64,000 bases of DNA from an uncultured Armatimonadota bacterium (GCA_903927345.1 CAIYMO010000014.1:62001-126000), one strand, 5' to 3'. Positions 36,830 through 46,320 are shown, counted from the stretch's first letter. Notes: a model not told the origin generated them from the letters alone. Numbers and translations: made by a program.

Positions 36830-37332
36830 GCTGCCCAAAGCCTTTGGCTAATCTGCCTCAGTCCAACCTGGTACGTCTCAAAGTTCTCGCTGAGCTCGCG
36901 AAACATCGGCGCTTCCTCCTCATGAGGCGGCAGATCGAACAACGAGACGATCTCATAGCTAAACCGTCCCTGCTCAATCGGGTCAATTAGTCGATCGGAC
37001 CCAATGTGAATCACCTGGTGCCCCTTCGGGAACAATCCCGTCCAAAACAGCAGGTGATCGCCAATATGTTGATGAACCCGGCGCTCGCGCTCAAACGAAG
37101 ACGCATTCGCCATCACATCACCCTCTTCAAGCAATTCGGTGAGCCGTAAAACCGGTTCTCCAAGCCAGTTCCGTGGGGCAATCGAATCCTCCGAGCCCAC
37201 AAATTTGATCATCAGATCAGTCATGTAACTCTTGATCTGCTGCTGACCATTCAGCCCAAAGTCATGGTTGAATACCTGCTCAACCGCATCGCTGAAAAAT
37301 TGCCTGATCGATTGGGAACTCAAAAACTCCAT
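36826..37332 (-). CDS. Hypothetical protein
   Basis: A 168-residue soluble protein that I do not recognise. It reads as helical, with charged and aromatic residues (for example NWLGEPVLRLTELLEEGD and HQHIGDHLLFWTGLFP). No signal peptide or membrane span is seen. A strong AAGGAGGA lies just upstream of its ATG, so it is translated from a led message, unlike many neighbours. The stop shares a CTAG with the diguanylate cyclase stop on the other strand. It may sense or support a function tied to that gene, but nothing in the sequence shows it. Confidence 0.65.
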   Translation of the reverse strand: MEFLSSQSIRQFFSDAVEQVFNHDFGLNGQQQIKSYMTDLMIKFVGSEDSIAPRNWLGEPVLRLTELLEEGDVMANASSFERERRVHQHIGDHLLFWTGLFPKGHQVIHIGSDRLIDPIEQGRFSYEIVSLFDLPPHEEEAPMFRELSENFETYQVGLRQISQRLWAA

Positions 37333-37441
37333 CTGTTCCTCCTTAGCCTAAAGCTGTCCTTCCAGGATTTGACGAAAAGATGAGACAAAAAGTTTGCCTG
37401 ATGATTTGACCAGATCGGGGCTATGATGTATTGAGGTTGAA

Positions 37442-38443
37442 ATGAACTGTCCGCGCTGCCGAGGAGTTGTGCCCCAAGGGGCGTTCTTCTGCCCCAATTG
37501 TGGCAATGATCTCCGGGCGTACCTCGGGGTCCCTCAACCCGCGCCCCAACCTTCCCAGCCGTCAGTGCCCTATCAAGCACCAGCACCTCAACCGGTCAAC
37601 GTCAAGGAGCAGATGAAGCAGGCCCGAAAAGCGGGTCACGTCGGTTACTACCAAGGCGCGAACGGCCCGATTCAACAGCGGAAATCCCCTCTCGGCTGGA
37701 TATTCGGCATCGCCTTCCTGGCTGCCCTCGCAATCCTCGGCTTCTTCATGATGAACATGCTTCAGAAGACCGGCAAAGAGACTCCGGCGAACTTGCTCGC
37801 CAAACAAGGCCAAGATCCTCCCGCAATCTTGCAACAGACCGGCGAAACCGCTCCGGTCCTTGCAGATGACAGTCAAGCCGCCAAAAAGATGCCCCCCGAG
37901 ATCCTCCGGTGGCTCGAACATCTTGAGCGAATCGAACGGAAACGAAGCCGCCTCGCCCAAGAAGGTCTCTCCAGCTTCATGGTCCTCGCCCAGTCCGCCC
38001 AGTTTGGTACGGATATGAAAGGGCTAACCGACCTTGCATCCGGAGATCCTGATGCGAACATGCCAGAGTCAGCGGCGGACAAATTAAACAATTCCAGCGC
38101 AGACACTAAGGCTCAGTGGATCAGCTTGCGTCGAGAGTTCGACAGCGTGCCACCGCCCGCAGAGTGCCAAACCATCGCCGATTCGTATACCCACGCAGTC
38201 GACGAGACCGGCGCAATGATCACCGACGTAATGGATGCTCTCGACGCCTCCAAGCAAGATCCCCAAAAAGCCCTTCAGTCCTTGTACGGTATGAAAAACC
38301 AATCAACGGCGATCGATCAGTACGGAAACGAGACCGACCGCAAAGTTGGCGATATCTGCGACAAGTACGACACCCGTAAATGGTTCTCAATCAGTAGCGA
38401 CTTCGGAAATAGCAGCATCCTCGGATCCCTCGGCGCACGATGA
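37442..38443 (+). CDS. Zinc-ribbon membrane protein
   Basis: A 333-residue protein starting with a double-CxxC zinc ribbon (CPRC at 3-6, CPNC at 18-21). A Pro/Gln-rich spacer follows to about residue 60, and a single membrane helix is at about 82-101. The C-terminal 220 residues are helical and likely outside the cytoplasm. Such ribbon-helix proteins are often regulators or assembly factors, but no family is assigned. GAGG lies nine bases before the ATG. It overlaps the SprT-like gene by four bases (ATGA), so the two are translated together. Confidence 0.72.
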   Translation: MNCPRCRGVVPQGAFFCPNCGNDLRAYLGVPQPAPQPSQPSVPYQAPAPQPVNVKEQMKQARKAGHVGYYQGANGPIQQRKSPLGWIFGIAFLAALAILGFFMMNMLQKTGKETPANLLAKQGQDPPAILQQTGETAPVLADDSQAAKKMPPEILRWLEHLERIERKRSRLAQEGLSSFMVLAQSAQFGTDMKGLTDLASGDPDANMPESAADKLNNSSADTKAQWISLRREFDSVPPPAECQTIADSYTHAVDETGAMITDVMDALDASKQDPQKALQSLYGMKNQSTAIDQYGNETDRKVGDICDKYDTRKWFSISSDFGNSSILGSLGAR

Positions 38444-38922
38444 GCTCGCCGACTCCCGAAATAAGGGCGTTAGCTCAAGAAATCCTCGGGTCAGCCTGCA
38501 TGTCCCATCCCATCGGCTACGTGCCCCTCATAGACTGGCGCCGAATGCCCGTTACCGCTGGTCTCGCGATCTACTCCCATCGCACAATCGCCCTCAGCTC
38601 GATCCTCATGACCGAACCCGAACGAGTGCGAATTACCGTGCTCCATGAATACGCGCACCTCCTCGCGTTCTACCGAGCCGGTCGTCGAGGAGCGGGGCAC
38701 GGACCCGCTTGGCGACAGGCAATGGTTGACCTAGGGCTCGATCCCAAGGTCCACCATAACTACGAAGTCAAACGCAATAAACCCCGCCAAGAGGTCGTTT
38801 ACCACTGCAAGAAATGTGGGACAGAAATCGTCCGAAAACGCCGCCTCGCAACTCGGCGCAAGTATTACCATGTGAACTGTGGTGGACAGATTTCATTACA
38901 CACGGTCCGATCCGTGACATAA
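38440..38922 (+). CDS. SprT-like metallopeptidase
   Basis: A 160-residue protein of the SprT/Wss1-like zinc metalloprotease family. The active site HEYAH is at 69-73, with a further His in GAGHGPAWRQAM. A C-terminal zinc ribbon carries CKKC and a later NCGG. Eukaryotic relatives (Spartan) digest DNA-protein crosslinks; bacterial SprT roles are poorly known. There is no signal peptide, so it acts in the cytoplasm. It is translationally coupled to the zinc-ribbon membrane protein before it, so both carry ribbon modules. Confidence 0.85.
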   Translation: MSSPTPEIRALAQEILGSACMSHPIGYVPLIDWRRMPVTAGLAIYSHRTIALSSILMTEPERVRITVLHEYAHLLAFYRAGRRGAGHGPAWRQAMVDLGLDPKVHHNYEVKRNKPRQEVVYHCKKCGTEIVRKRRLATRRKYYHVNCGGQISLHTVRSVT

Positions 38923-38955
38923 CGACACGATAGTGCGTAGACAAGTTCAGACTAA

Positions 38956-40497
38956 ATGTGGATCGCTAACGCCGAGAGGGCAAGAACGCTGGAACATCGC
39001 ACCGAGTGCGAGTACGGCATTGCTACGTCCGTCCTTATCGAGCGCGCTGGTATGGCGATCTTTGATGCCCTCCGCCAACTAATGCCCGACTCCGGACGAG
39101 TCGCCGTATTCTGTGGCAAAGGTCATAACGGCTGCGATGGTCTTGTCGCCGCACGCATTGCTCACGAACGTGGCTACCGAGTCGAAGTCATCATGGGCTG
39201 CGAAGAAGCCGAACTCGTCGACCTCACCCGTCGCCAGTTCGAGATGTGCCGCGCAGCGGGTCTCCAAATCTCATTCCCCAACGATGGTTGCTGGTGCCGA
39301 AGGCTCGAGCAGATCAGCCAAAAGGACGTCATCATCGACGCCCTCCTCGGAATCGGAGCCCAAAGAGAAGTCCACGGCTCAGTCAAAATCGCGATCCAAT
39401 CAATAAACCGAAGCGGTGTCCCCGTCATCTCCGTCGACGTCCCCAGCGGAATCTGCTGCGACACCGGCGAGGAACTGGGCGAATCCATCTGGGCGCTCCG
39501 CACCATCACCTTCGGAATGGCAAAACCATTCCTGTTCCAAGGCATCGGTCTCGAGCACGCCGGTTTTTGGACCGTTAGCGAGATCGGCTTCCCCCAACCC
39601 CTGCTCACCGAACCCACCGAAGCCCGGATGCTCGACAGCGAATGGGTCGCCTCCCTCCTCCCCGAGCGTCTCAAAGCGAGCCACAAGGGCGACAATGGCC
39701 ATGTCCTCATCGTCGCCGGCAGTAAGTGGATGCGCGGAGCCGCAACGCTCGCGGCGAAGGCCGCTTTCGCCGCGGGAGCTGGCCTCGTCACCGTAGCCGG
39801 AATCTCCTCCGTCTGCGACGCCGTTGCCGCCAACATCCCCGAAGCACTTCTCCTCCCACTTCCTGAAGAAAATGGAGTCGTCATCGAAGAAGCCGCTGAC
39901 GAAATCCTGCGCTACCAACATAAATTCACTAGCGCGCTCATCGGACCCGGATTAAGCGTGGAACCTTCCGTCCACTCCTTCCTCGGACGGCTATTCAAGA
40001 GCCTCACCATCCCAGCTGTCATCGATGCCGACGCCATCACCTGCGTTGCAAACGGAATCGCGCTTCCCGCCACCGACTGCGTCCTCACCCCCCACCCCGG
40101 CGAAATGAGCCGATTGCTCCACGCCTCAATCGCCGAAGTTCAGGCCGACCGATTCCGAACTGTCGACCACGCCGTTGGGGAATACAAGCAATGCATCTTG
40201 CTCAAGGGGCCCTACAGCATCGTCGGCGAAGCGGGACAACCGAAGCTTGTCAACAGCACCGGAAACCCCGGTCAAGCAAGTGCCGGAATGGGAGATGTTC
40301 TCGGTGGAATGATCGCGACGCTCCTCGCACAAGACATCCCTGGCTACTATGCCGCAGGATGCGGAATGTTCTGGCATGGCGCCGCCGCCGACATCTGCGC
40401 CGAACTTATTGGTCCAATTGGCTATAAAGCAAGCGATGTTGCGGGTGCTTTGCCCCAAGCTCGGGCTAGAATTGTCTCATCTTGCAACGAGTTTTAG
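38956..40497 (+). CDS. nnr: Bifunctional NAD(P)HX epimerase / dehydratase
   Basis: A 513-residue fusion that repairs hydrated NADH and NADPH. The N-terminal YjeF_N epimerase domain (about 1-210) has FCGKGHNGCDG and SVDVPSGICCDTGE. The C-terminal ADP-dependent dehydratase domain (about 225-505) has VIAGSKWMRGAATLAAKAAFAAGAG-type sequence, the TPHPGEMSRLL loop and the catalytic region GQASAGMGDVLGG. The fused order is common in bacteria. The glycine loop of the epimerase has a Cys where Gly is usual. The 3' end overlaps the FHA gene by 16 bases. Confidence 0.92.
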   Translation: MWIANAERARTLEHRTECEYGIATSVLIERAGMAIFDALRQLMPDSGRVAVFCGKGHNGCDGLVAARIAHERGYRVEVIMGCEEAELVDLTRRQFEMCRAAGLQISFPNDGCWCRRLEQISQKDVIIDALLGIGAQREVHGSVKIAIQSINRSGVPVISVDVPSGICCDTGEELGESIWALRTITFGMAKPFLFQGIGLEHAGFWTVSEIGFPQPLLTEPTEARMLDSEWVASLLPERLKASHKGDNGHVLIVAGSKWMRGAATLAAKAAFAAGAGLVTVAGISSVCDAVAANIPEALLLPLPEENGVVIEEAADEILRYQHKFTSALIGPGLSVEPSVHSFLGRLFKSLTIPAVIDADAITCVANGIALPATDCVLTPHPGEMSRLLHASIAEVQADRFRTVDHAVGEYKQCILLKGPYSIVGEAGQPKLVNSTGNPGQASAGMGDVLGGMIATLLAQDIPGYYAAGCGMFWHGAAADICAELIGPIGYKASDVAGALPQARARIVSSCNEF

Positions 40498-41726
40498 CTT
40501 TTGTCGCTCTGATCGCATGTGCTGCCATCGGGTTTGCCCAAGGCGAGGTCAACATTGCCCTCGGCAGTCTGCACCAATTCCACGCTTTCGAGGCGTCTGA
40601 TTGGCCCTCTAAGCCAGTCACCGATGTCCAGAAGGTTAGCGGCGACAAAGTCACCATCAAGCTCACCTCAACCGCCGCAAAGCCAAAGCTATTCTTGGTC
40701 GACACAGAAAGCGGCAACGTCGCCATGAAGTCCGAGGAGTTCATCCGCGACGGATCATGGGCAGTCACCCACAGCTCGTTCCTCGCCGCCCAGCAAGTCG
40801 ATGTCCAAGTCATGGCCCCCGGTGGACCGATTGACTCCGCAACCGTCGAAATCCAAGAAGGCAACCGCAAGCGCCAAGAGCTCATCGACTCCAAGTCCAA
40901 CGGCAAAGTCTCCTTCTATTTCGTCCAGTTCGGCGAAGTAAAGGTCACAGTCAACTACCGCGGCAAGAACGGCATGGCCGAGCCAGTCAAGCAGTCATTT
41001 ACGATCAAAATTGACCGAGAACAGCCCATCCCCACACTAAAGGTAGCTCTCCCAGACGGCAATGCCGTCGCCGGTTCCAAGCCAGCCGCTACCGAAGCAA
41101 CCAACGGCGAGGCCCAGCCAAAAGCCGATGGCGAAAAGCCCGCACAGACCGCCGAAGCCTCCAAAGCAAATCCCGTTGGCAACATTCTCACCACCCTCAT
41201 CGGAATGGGAGTCGTTGCCGCCGTCGTTTGGTATGTCCTCAAGTACATGCGAGAGAATGGCGATAAGGTTCAAGACACACTCAAAAAGCTCGGTGCAGAC
41301 ATTCCTCAGTCCGGTGCAGCCGTCGATCCTGATCCAGCCCCAATCGCTCCCATCAAGCCCGAGCCGATGCAGCAAATCATTCTCGATCCGTCCCCCGCAG
41401 CTCCAATCGCCCCGATCTCCCTAATGTCGGCTCCAACCCCGGTAACGGGTGTTCCCAAGCTCGTCGCCACCGATGGCTCCGCATTTGATCTCCCCGAAGG
41501 AGAGACAACGGTCGGCCGCGAATTCGGCAACGGCTTGGTCGTTCCCAGCGATACCGTCTCCCGCCGCCACGCAACCCTCCAGAAATCCGGCTCGATGGTG
41601 ACCGTCGTGGATCACGGCAGCACCAACGGCACCTGGGTCAATGGAATGAAAGTCGGCGCAACCGTAACCCTGAATCCCGGCGACCAACTCCGCTTCGGGT
41701 CAATCGAGTACAGATTCGAGGGCTAA
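40482..41726 (+). CDS. Membrane-anchored FHA-domain protein (first of FHA-FHA-VWA operon)
   Basis: A 414-residue protein. The proposed start is a TTG inside the end of nnr, which gives a clean signal peptide (about 1-20). A beta-rich exported domain (about 20-180) and Ala/Pro/Lys-rich spacer lead to one membrane helix (about 233-254). The C-terminal cytoplasmic FHA domain (about 330-414) has the phosphothreonine-binding core: VGREF, then SRRHAT, then HGSTNGTWVNG. It would read phosphorylated Thr inside the cell while sampling something outside. No kinase is adjacent. It ends directly against the next ATG with no gap. Confidence 0.8.
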   Translation: MQRVLAFVALIACAAIGFAQGEVNIALGSLHQFHAFEASDWPSKPVTDVQKVSGDKVTIKLTSTAAKPKLFLVDTESGNVAMKSEEFIRDGSWAVTHSSFLAAQQVDVQVMAPGGPIDSATVEIQEGNRKRQELIDSKSNGKVSFYFVQFGEVKVTVNYRGKNGMAEPVKQSFTIKIDREQPIPTLKVALPDGNAVAGSKPAATEATNGEAQPKADGEKPAQTAEASKANPVGNILTTLIGMGVVAAVVWYVLKYMRENGDKVQDTLKKLGADIPQSGAAVDPDPAPIAPIKPEPMQQIILDPSPAAPIAPISLMSAPTPVTGVPKLVATDGSAFDLPEGETTVGREFGNGLVVPSDTVSRRHATLQKSGSMVTVVDHGSTNGTWVNGMKVGATVTLNPGDQLRFGSIEYRFEG

Positions 41727-43106
41727 ATGGGCAGCATCATCTTCAAGACCATCGTCGGAATCATCGCGGGAGTAGCCGTATGGGCGATGGTCGAGCCGTT
41801 CAAGCCCAACACGCTGGATTTCAACAGTGCTCAATGGCTTGGATTCGAAGCAATCATGACCACCGGATGGGCAATCGCCCTCGGTGCGACCGTCGGATTC
41901 CTCAACGGATACTCGCGCGGAAGCCGAACTCATGCTCTTCGTGAAATGGCGCTCGGGATGCTGTTCGCCGTAATCGGTCTCAGCATTGGTAAGGGTCTTG
42001 GGATCGGCTTTGTCAAACTCATCAACCTCCCCATCGCGGGCATCGCCGGGAGAGTTGGCGCGTTCACCTGTATCGGACTCGGAATGGGCGCAGGGATCGG
42101 ATACTGCACATTTGTGGTGCGCCGAGGAATTCAAGGTGCGATCGGCGGCGCAATCGGCGGCTTCGCCGCAGGAATGCTGTTCGATCTCGTTGGAAACATC
42201 TTTGGCAGCATGATACTGTCCGCTCAAGGCGTAACCCCAGGACAGGTGGGCGAGATCGGTGCCCCAGGACGTGCCATTACCGCCGCCCTGATGTGCGGTG
42301 CCATCGCCCTCATGATCGGCATCGTCGAGGCCCTCTCCAAGTCCGCTTGGCTTCGTCTAGAACTCGGACGTAACGAAGGGAAGGAATGGGTGCTGGATAA
42401 ACCCGTCATGGCACTCGGTCGGCACGAACGCGCCGACATCCCCCTCTTCGGCGACGCCAATATTGCCCCCAACCACGCAATCATCCAAAAACAGGGTGGT
42501 CAATATGTCGTCGTTGACCAAGGCTCACCCATTGGAATCGGCGTCAACGGAGCGAGAGTGTCGCAACACGTCCTTCAGTCCAATGACGTGATCCAACTGG
42601 GAAGCGTCAACCTCCGGTTCATCACCAAAAACGTCAAAGCACCCGCAAGAGGACCCGAACCTGGCCGAGCCCAAGCATTCCCCATCGGCGGACAAGCACC
42701 TGTGCAACCCGGTCCCGCAATGCAACCCCAAATGCCGATTGGGCAACCAGTATTCGACCCCACCGTTGCCGTCCCCGCCCAGCCATCATTTGCACCAACC
42801 CAGATGCAAGCTCCGATGGTCGCCGCGCCAACCTTGGTCGCCATCGACGGTCCGCTGATCGGCCAACGATTCCCCGTCACCATGCCGCTCGAGCTGGGCC
42901 GCGAGAGCCAACAAGTCCCCCTCGCCTTCGACAGCAGCGCAAGCCGGCGACACACCCGAATCGAAGCCCAAGGACCGATGGTCAACGTCACCGACCTCGG
43001 AAGTACGAACGGAACTTTCATAAATGGTCAAAGAGTGACTAACGGAATTGCAAAATCGGGCGATATTATCAAGGTAGGAGCGACAAGTTTTCGCATAGAA
43101 TCCTAG
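41727..43106 (+). CDS. Multi-pass membrane protein with two FHA domains
   Basis: A 459-residue protein. The N-terminal 200 residues hold about five membrane helices with glycine-zipper repeats (GGAIGGFAAG). Two cytoplasmic FHA domains follow: about 209-300 (ALGRHERADI, NHAII, NGARV) and about 370-459 (LELGRESQQV, SRRHTRI, LGSTNGTFINGQRV). A Pro/Gln/Met-rich linker joins them. The second FHA has all consensus residues; the first lacks the SRRH pattern (PNHA), so it may be degenerate. It is second in the operon and starts directly at the previous stop. The role is likely phospho-dependent assembly at the membrane, an inference from domains. Confidence 0.82.
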   Translation: MGSIIFKTIVGIIAGVAVWAMVEPFKPNTLDFNSAQWLGFEAIMTTGWAIALGATVGFLNGYSRGSRTHALREMALGMLFAVIGLSIGKGLGIGFVKLINLPIAGIAGRVGAFTCIGLGMGAGIGYCTFVVRRGIQGAIGGAIGGFAAGMLFDLVGNIFGSMILSAQGVTPGQVGEIGAPGRAITAALMCGAIALMIGIVEALSKSAWLRLELGRNEGKEWVLDKPVMALGRHERADIPLFGDANIAPNHAIIQKQGGQYVVVDQGSPIGIGVNGARVSQHVLQSNDVIQLGSVNLRFITKNVKAPARGPEPGRAQAFPIGGQAPVQPGPAMQPQMPIGQPVFDPTVAVPAQPSFAPTQMQAPMVAAPTLVAIDGPLIGQRFPVTMPLELGRESQQVPLAFDSSASRRHTRIEAQGPMVNVTDLGSTNGTFINGQRVTNGIAKSGDIIKVGATSFRIES

Positions 43107-43114
43107 TAAGAATC

Positions 43115-44485
43115 ATGGACCTCACGCAGCGCATTGACCCAAATCGAACGATGATGACTCCCATGGCGGGGGGCAATGCCACGGTGGCAATGCCCGCTCA
43201 GTCGTTCGGAGGCGGTGGCGGACAGCGGACAACCGTGATGGCTCCACTGACCGCGCTGACCGTTGAAGTTATCCCCGGCCGAACCGTATCAATGGCAAAC
43301 GGTCCCGCTCGCGAGCAGTTTCTTCTCGAACTCCGAGCCGGTGGCGGTGAAACTTTTGGCGGTGTAGTCGGCGGCGGCCGAACCCCCATGAACCTCTGCC
43401 TCGTCATCGACCGATCCGGTTCGATGGAAGGTCAACCCCTCGAATACGTCAAACAAGCGTGTTCCCACGTCGTGGACCTCCTGATGCCCACCGACGTCCT
43501 CTCCATCGTCACCTTCGAAGAAGTCGTCGAAGTCCTCATGCCTCCCCAGCAGGTGACCAACAAAGAAATGGTTAAGTCCGGCATCGCTCGGCTTGCCGCA
43601 GGTAACACCACCAACCTGTACGACGGCATCTCGCTCGCAATGCAACAAGTCTCGCAATTCATCGAGACCAACCGCGCAACGAGAATGATCGTCCTCACCG
43701 ACGGCGACCCAACCGCCGGAATCAAGGATTACACCGCCCTCACCACCCACGCTGGCGAACTTCAAAAGAAGGGAATCAGCGTCACATTCCTCGGTTTCGG
43801 ACCCGACTACAACGAAGAGCTTCTCGCAGGAATGGCAAAGCGCGCTGGAGGAACGTACCACTACATCCCACAGCCCCAGATGATCCCTGACATCTTCCGC
43901 GACGAGCTCAACAAGCTGATGACCACGGTCACTCGCAACATGAACCTCGAGCTAAAACTCGCCCGTTGGGTGCAAATGAATGCTCCCCAGCAGGTCATGG
44001 AAGGCGCGGTCAACATCTCCCTCGCCGACATGGAGCGCGGCAGCTCGATCCAGCAAGTGATCGACCTCGAATTCCCCAACCACCCGCTGGGTCATTACCG
44101 AGTCCTCGGCGGAAAACTCACCTACGACGACCTCGTCACTGGCGAGACCAAGACCGTCAACCTTGATTTCGAAATGGAGTTCTCGGCCGACTCCTCTCGC
44201 TACTCCCAACCCGTCAACCCTCGAGTCGCCCAAGCATCGACCATCGTCGCAAGCAGTAAGGCAATCGAGAAGACCGTCATGGGTCTCAAAACCGGAATGA
44301 TTACCCAAATGGGCGCCATCACCGACCTCCAAAAAACCCAAGCGCTCCTCCTCAATCAAGGACGAACCGCCGAGGCTCAAGAAGTCACAATGGCCCTCCG
44401 CGCCCTCCAAAGTGGAGACAAAGGCGGAGCCGAAAAGACCCTCATGGGTACATTCGTCAACCTGGATCAGGGAAAGTCTTCCTAA
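43115..44485 (+). CDS. VWA-domain protein with triplicated Thr motif (third of FHA-FHA-VWA operon)
   Basis: A 456-residue soluble protein. The von Willebrand A domain (about 90-270) has an intact MIDAS: Asp99-x-Ser101-x-Ser103 in DRSGSM, a Thr in NTTNLYDG and the Asp of LTDGDPT. The N-terminal 45 residues are flexible and carry three copies of T-[MV]-[MA]-x-P: TMMTPM at 12, TVAMPA at 23 and TVMAPL at 40. They are good candidates for phosphothreonine sites read by the two FHA proteins encoded upstream. The C-terminal third is beta-rich, then helical. A weak AAGAA precedes the ATG. Confidence 0.85.
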   Translation: MDLTQRIDPNRTMMTPMAGGNATVAMPAQSFGGGGGQRTTVMAPLTALTVEVIPGRTVSMANGPAREQFLLELRAGGGETFGGVVGGGRTPMNLCLVIDRSGSMEGQPLEYVKQACSHVVDLLMPTDVLSIVTFEEVVEVLMPPQQVTNKEMVKSGIARLAAGNTTNLYDGISLAMQQVSQFIETNRATRMIVLTDGDPTAGIKDYTALTTHAGELQKKGISVTFLGFGPDYNEELLAGMAKRAGGTYHYIPQPQMIPDIFRDELNKLMTTVTRNMNLELKLARWVQMNAPQQVMEGAVNISLADMERGSSIQQVIDLEFPNHPLGHYRVLGGKLTYDDLVTGETKTVNLDFEMEFSADSSRYSQPVNPRVAQASTIVASSKAIEKTVMGLKTGMITQMGAITDLQKTQALLLNQGRTAEAQEVTMALRALQSGDKGGAEKTLMGTFVNLDQGKSS

Positions 44486-44562
44486 GAAGCCGCAGTGCCT
44501 AGGGCTCCCATGTTGCCTTGCAGAACGAAAGCTCTGCCGAAAGGGCTATGATATACGTGTAA

Positions 44563-45579
44563 ATGGGAGTCACGATCCGCGATGTCGCCAAAGCCGCTGG
44601 ATGCTCACCCATGGCGGTCAGCAAAGTCCTCCACGGTCGAGGAGTCACCGTCCGGGTCAGCGAAGCTCGCGCTGCCGAAATCCGCAGGATCGCCGACGAG
44701 CTGAACTACATCCCAAACCAGATCGCCCGTAATCTGCGCGGCGAACGACGCTACAACATCGGCCTCGTCACCGACTCTCTCGGCCCAATAGCGATCGGTT
44801 CCCGGTACCTCGCCCACCTCTACGATGGAATGCAGACCGCTTGCTTCGAGCGAGGCTACTCACTGACTATTTGCCCCCGCCTCCATGCGGATCACAAGCG
44901 CTTCATCGCCGACGGAAGGTTCGACGGCATTGTCTGGGGTAAGTACCACCTCGACCCCGAAACCAGCCGAATCGCCAACCGAATTGGCTTGAAAATCGTC
45001 CACCTCCACGTCCCGCCCAGTCTCGCACCAGACGACACCCACGACTACTTCTGCGCCGACAACAAGCAAGCTCTCTTACTCGGCGTACAGCACCTTTACG
45101 ATCTTGGACATCGCAAAATCGACTTCGGCGTCGACGCCGATAACATCGGCTCGGCCGAGGATACCGACCGTTGGGAAGCGTTCCTTGCCGCCTGCGATAC
45201 CGTCGGAATTCCGCGCGGAAAACGCTACGAGATGCAGTACACCGACAAAGACGCAACGCAATGGCTTACCGATAAGAACCGTGGCACTGCAATCGTCCTC
45301 CGTACCGAAAACCTCGCGTCTCACATCTACGGCGCTGCCGAAAAGCTTGGAATCAGAATTCCCGAAGACATCAGCGTTGTCGGATTTGACTCAACAGAAT
45401 TCTGCGACACGCTGACCCCTCGCCTGACCGCGATTCACCAGCCAGTCCGCGACCTCGTTTACGAAGCCGTGAGCATGCTCATCAAACGCATCGAAGGCGA
45501 AGAGCTGCCAAACCGCACCCACCTCTTCCCGTGTAACTTCGACGTGCGCGAGTCCACCGGGCCTCCGCCTGCCCAATGA
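44563..45579 (+). CDS. LacI-family transcriptional regulator
   Basis: A 338-residue repressor. The helix-turn-helix is residues 3-25 (VTIRDVAKAAGCSPMAVSKVL), followed by the hinge (YIPNQIARNLRGER) and a periplasmic-binding-like effector domain with GVQHLYDLGHRKIDFG and the late SVVGFDSTEF. The ligand is probably a sugar or related small molecule, but no sugar operon adjoins to suggest which. A TATGAT box lies ten bases before the ATG with no Shine-Dalgarno. The stop is one base from that of the convergent TPR gene. Confidence 0.88.
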   Translation: MGVTIRDVAKAAGCSPMAVSKVLHGRGVTVRVSEARAAEIRRIADELNYIPNQIARNLRGERRYNIGLVTDSLGPIAIGSRYLAHLYDGMQTACFERGYSLTICPRLHADHKRFIADGRFDGIVWGKYHLDPETSRIANRIGLKIVHLHVPPSLAPDDTHDYFCADNKQALLLGVQHLYDLGHRKIDFGVDADNIGSAEDTDRWEAFLAACDTVGIPRGKRYEMQYTDKDATQWLTDKNRGTAIVLRTENLASHIYGAAEKLGIRIPEDISVVGFDSTEFCDTLTPRLTAIHQPVRDLVYEAVSMLIKRIEGEELPNRTHLFPCNFDVRESTGPPPAQ

Positions 45580-45580
45580 G

Positions 45581-46279
45581 CTAGGCCTTAAATGCTGCCA
45601 AAACTTCGTCGTCAGTGAGGTCAGCGTCAGATTCAAGGATCTCCTGCTGAAGCTCGCGCGCCTCTTGGATGCGTCCCAGTTCGCAAAGGGTCCGCCCGAT
45701 GCACCATTTCGCCTCGTCCACCCGTTCGTCTTGCCCAAACTCATAACGCGCCAACAAAGCGCTCTCGAAATACTCAAGCGTATCATCTAGGTCGCCAGCC
45801 TCGTACTTGGTCCAACCCATGTTGTTGTAGAGCGTCCCAATCCAGCGCCGCGCCCAAACATCCTTCGATGTCTTGGCAAGCGTGATCGCCTGCTGGTTAT
45901 AAAACTCAACTTGGTCTCCCTCCGAGATCAAGGCGAGCATGTGGAGAGCATCGACCCGCAGGTCCTCAGGGCCCGACTGAGCAACATCTTCAAACCCCTT
46001 CCGGGCTTGGTCAACAAGCCCCATGCCGCGATAAGCCCGGGCAGCTTCCAGCATCGTGCTCGCCGCCGCGCGCCCACCCGCCGCTAATGCCTCGTCCCAA
46101 ACGGGTTTCAGCATGTCGAGGCAAGCCTGGTTCTCACCGCTCAGCGAATATGTCCGGGCGATCTGGGCGACGACGTCCAAATACTCTTGCCGATCCTCAA
46201 GTTTTGTCCGCAGTTCTTCGAAAACCGTCCGAGTAGCGGCCGGGTCACTAAAATTCCAGTAATCGCGAACATCAAGCAT
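45581..46279 (-). CDS. TPR-repeat protein
   Basis: A 232-residue soluble helical protein with about five tetratricopeptide-like repeats, visible as spaced Ala/Gly/Tyr patterns (for example AARAYRGMGLVDQARKGFE, LYNNMGWTKYEAGDLDDTLEYFE, GRTLCELGRIQEARELQ). TPR proteins act as scaffolds for protein partners. No catalytic motif or export signal is seen. CATAGT lies eight bases before the ATG on its strand. It is divergent from the alpha/beta hydrolase across 41 bases. Confidence 0.75.
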   Translation of the reverse strand: MLDVRDYWNFSDPAATRTVFEELRTKLEDRQEYLDVVAQIARTYSLSGENQACLDMLKPVWDEALAAGGRAAASTMLEAARAYRGMGLVDQARKGFEDVAQSGPEDLRVDALHMLALISEGDQVEFYNQQAITLAKTSKDVWARRWIGTLYNNMGWTKYEAGDLDDTLEYFESALLARYEFGQDERVDEAKWCIGRTLCELGRIQEARELQQEILESDADLTDDEVLAAFKA

Positions 46280-46305
46280 GTGAAAGGACTATGACCGACT
46301 TCGCG

Positions 46306-46311
46306 TAGAAT
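46306..46311 (+). promoter_or_regulatory. Candidate -10 box (TAGAAT) for the alpha/beta hydrolase
   Basis: Ends nine bases before the GTG at 46321, in a 41-base divergent gap. Confidence 0.3.
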
Positions 46312-46320
46312 AGGCAACCG

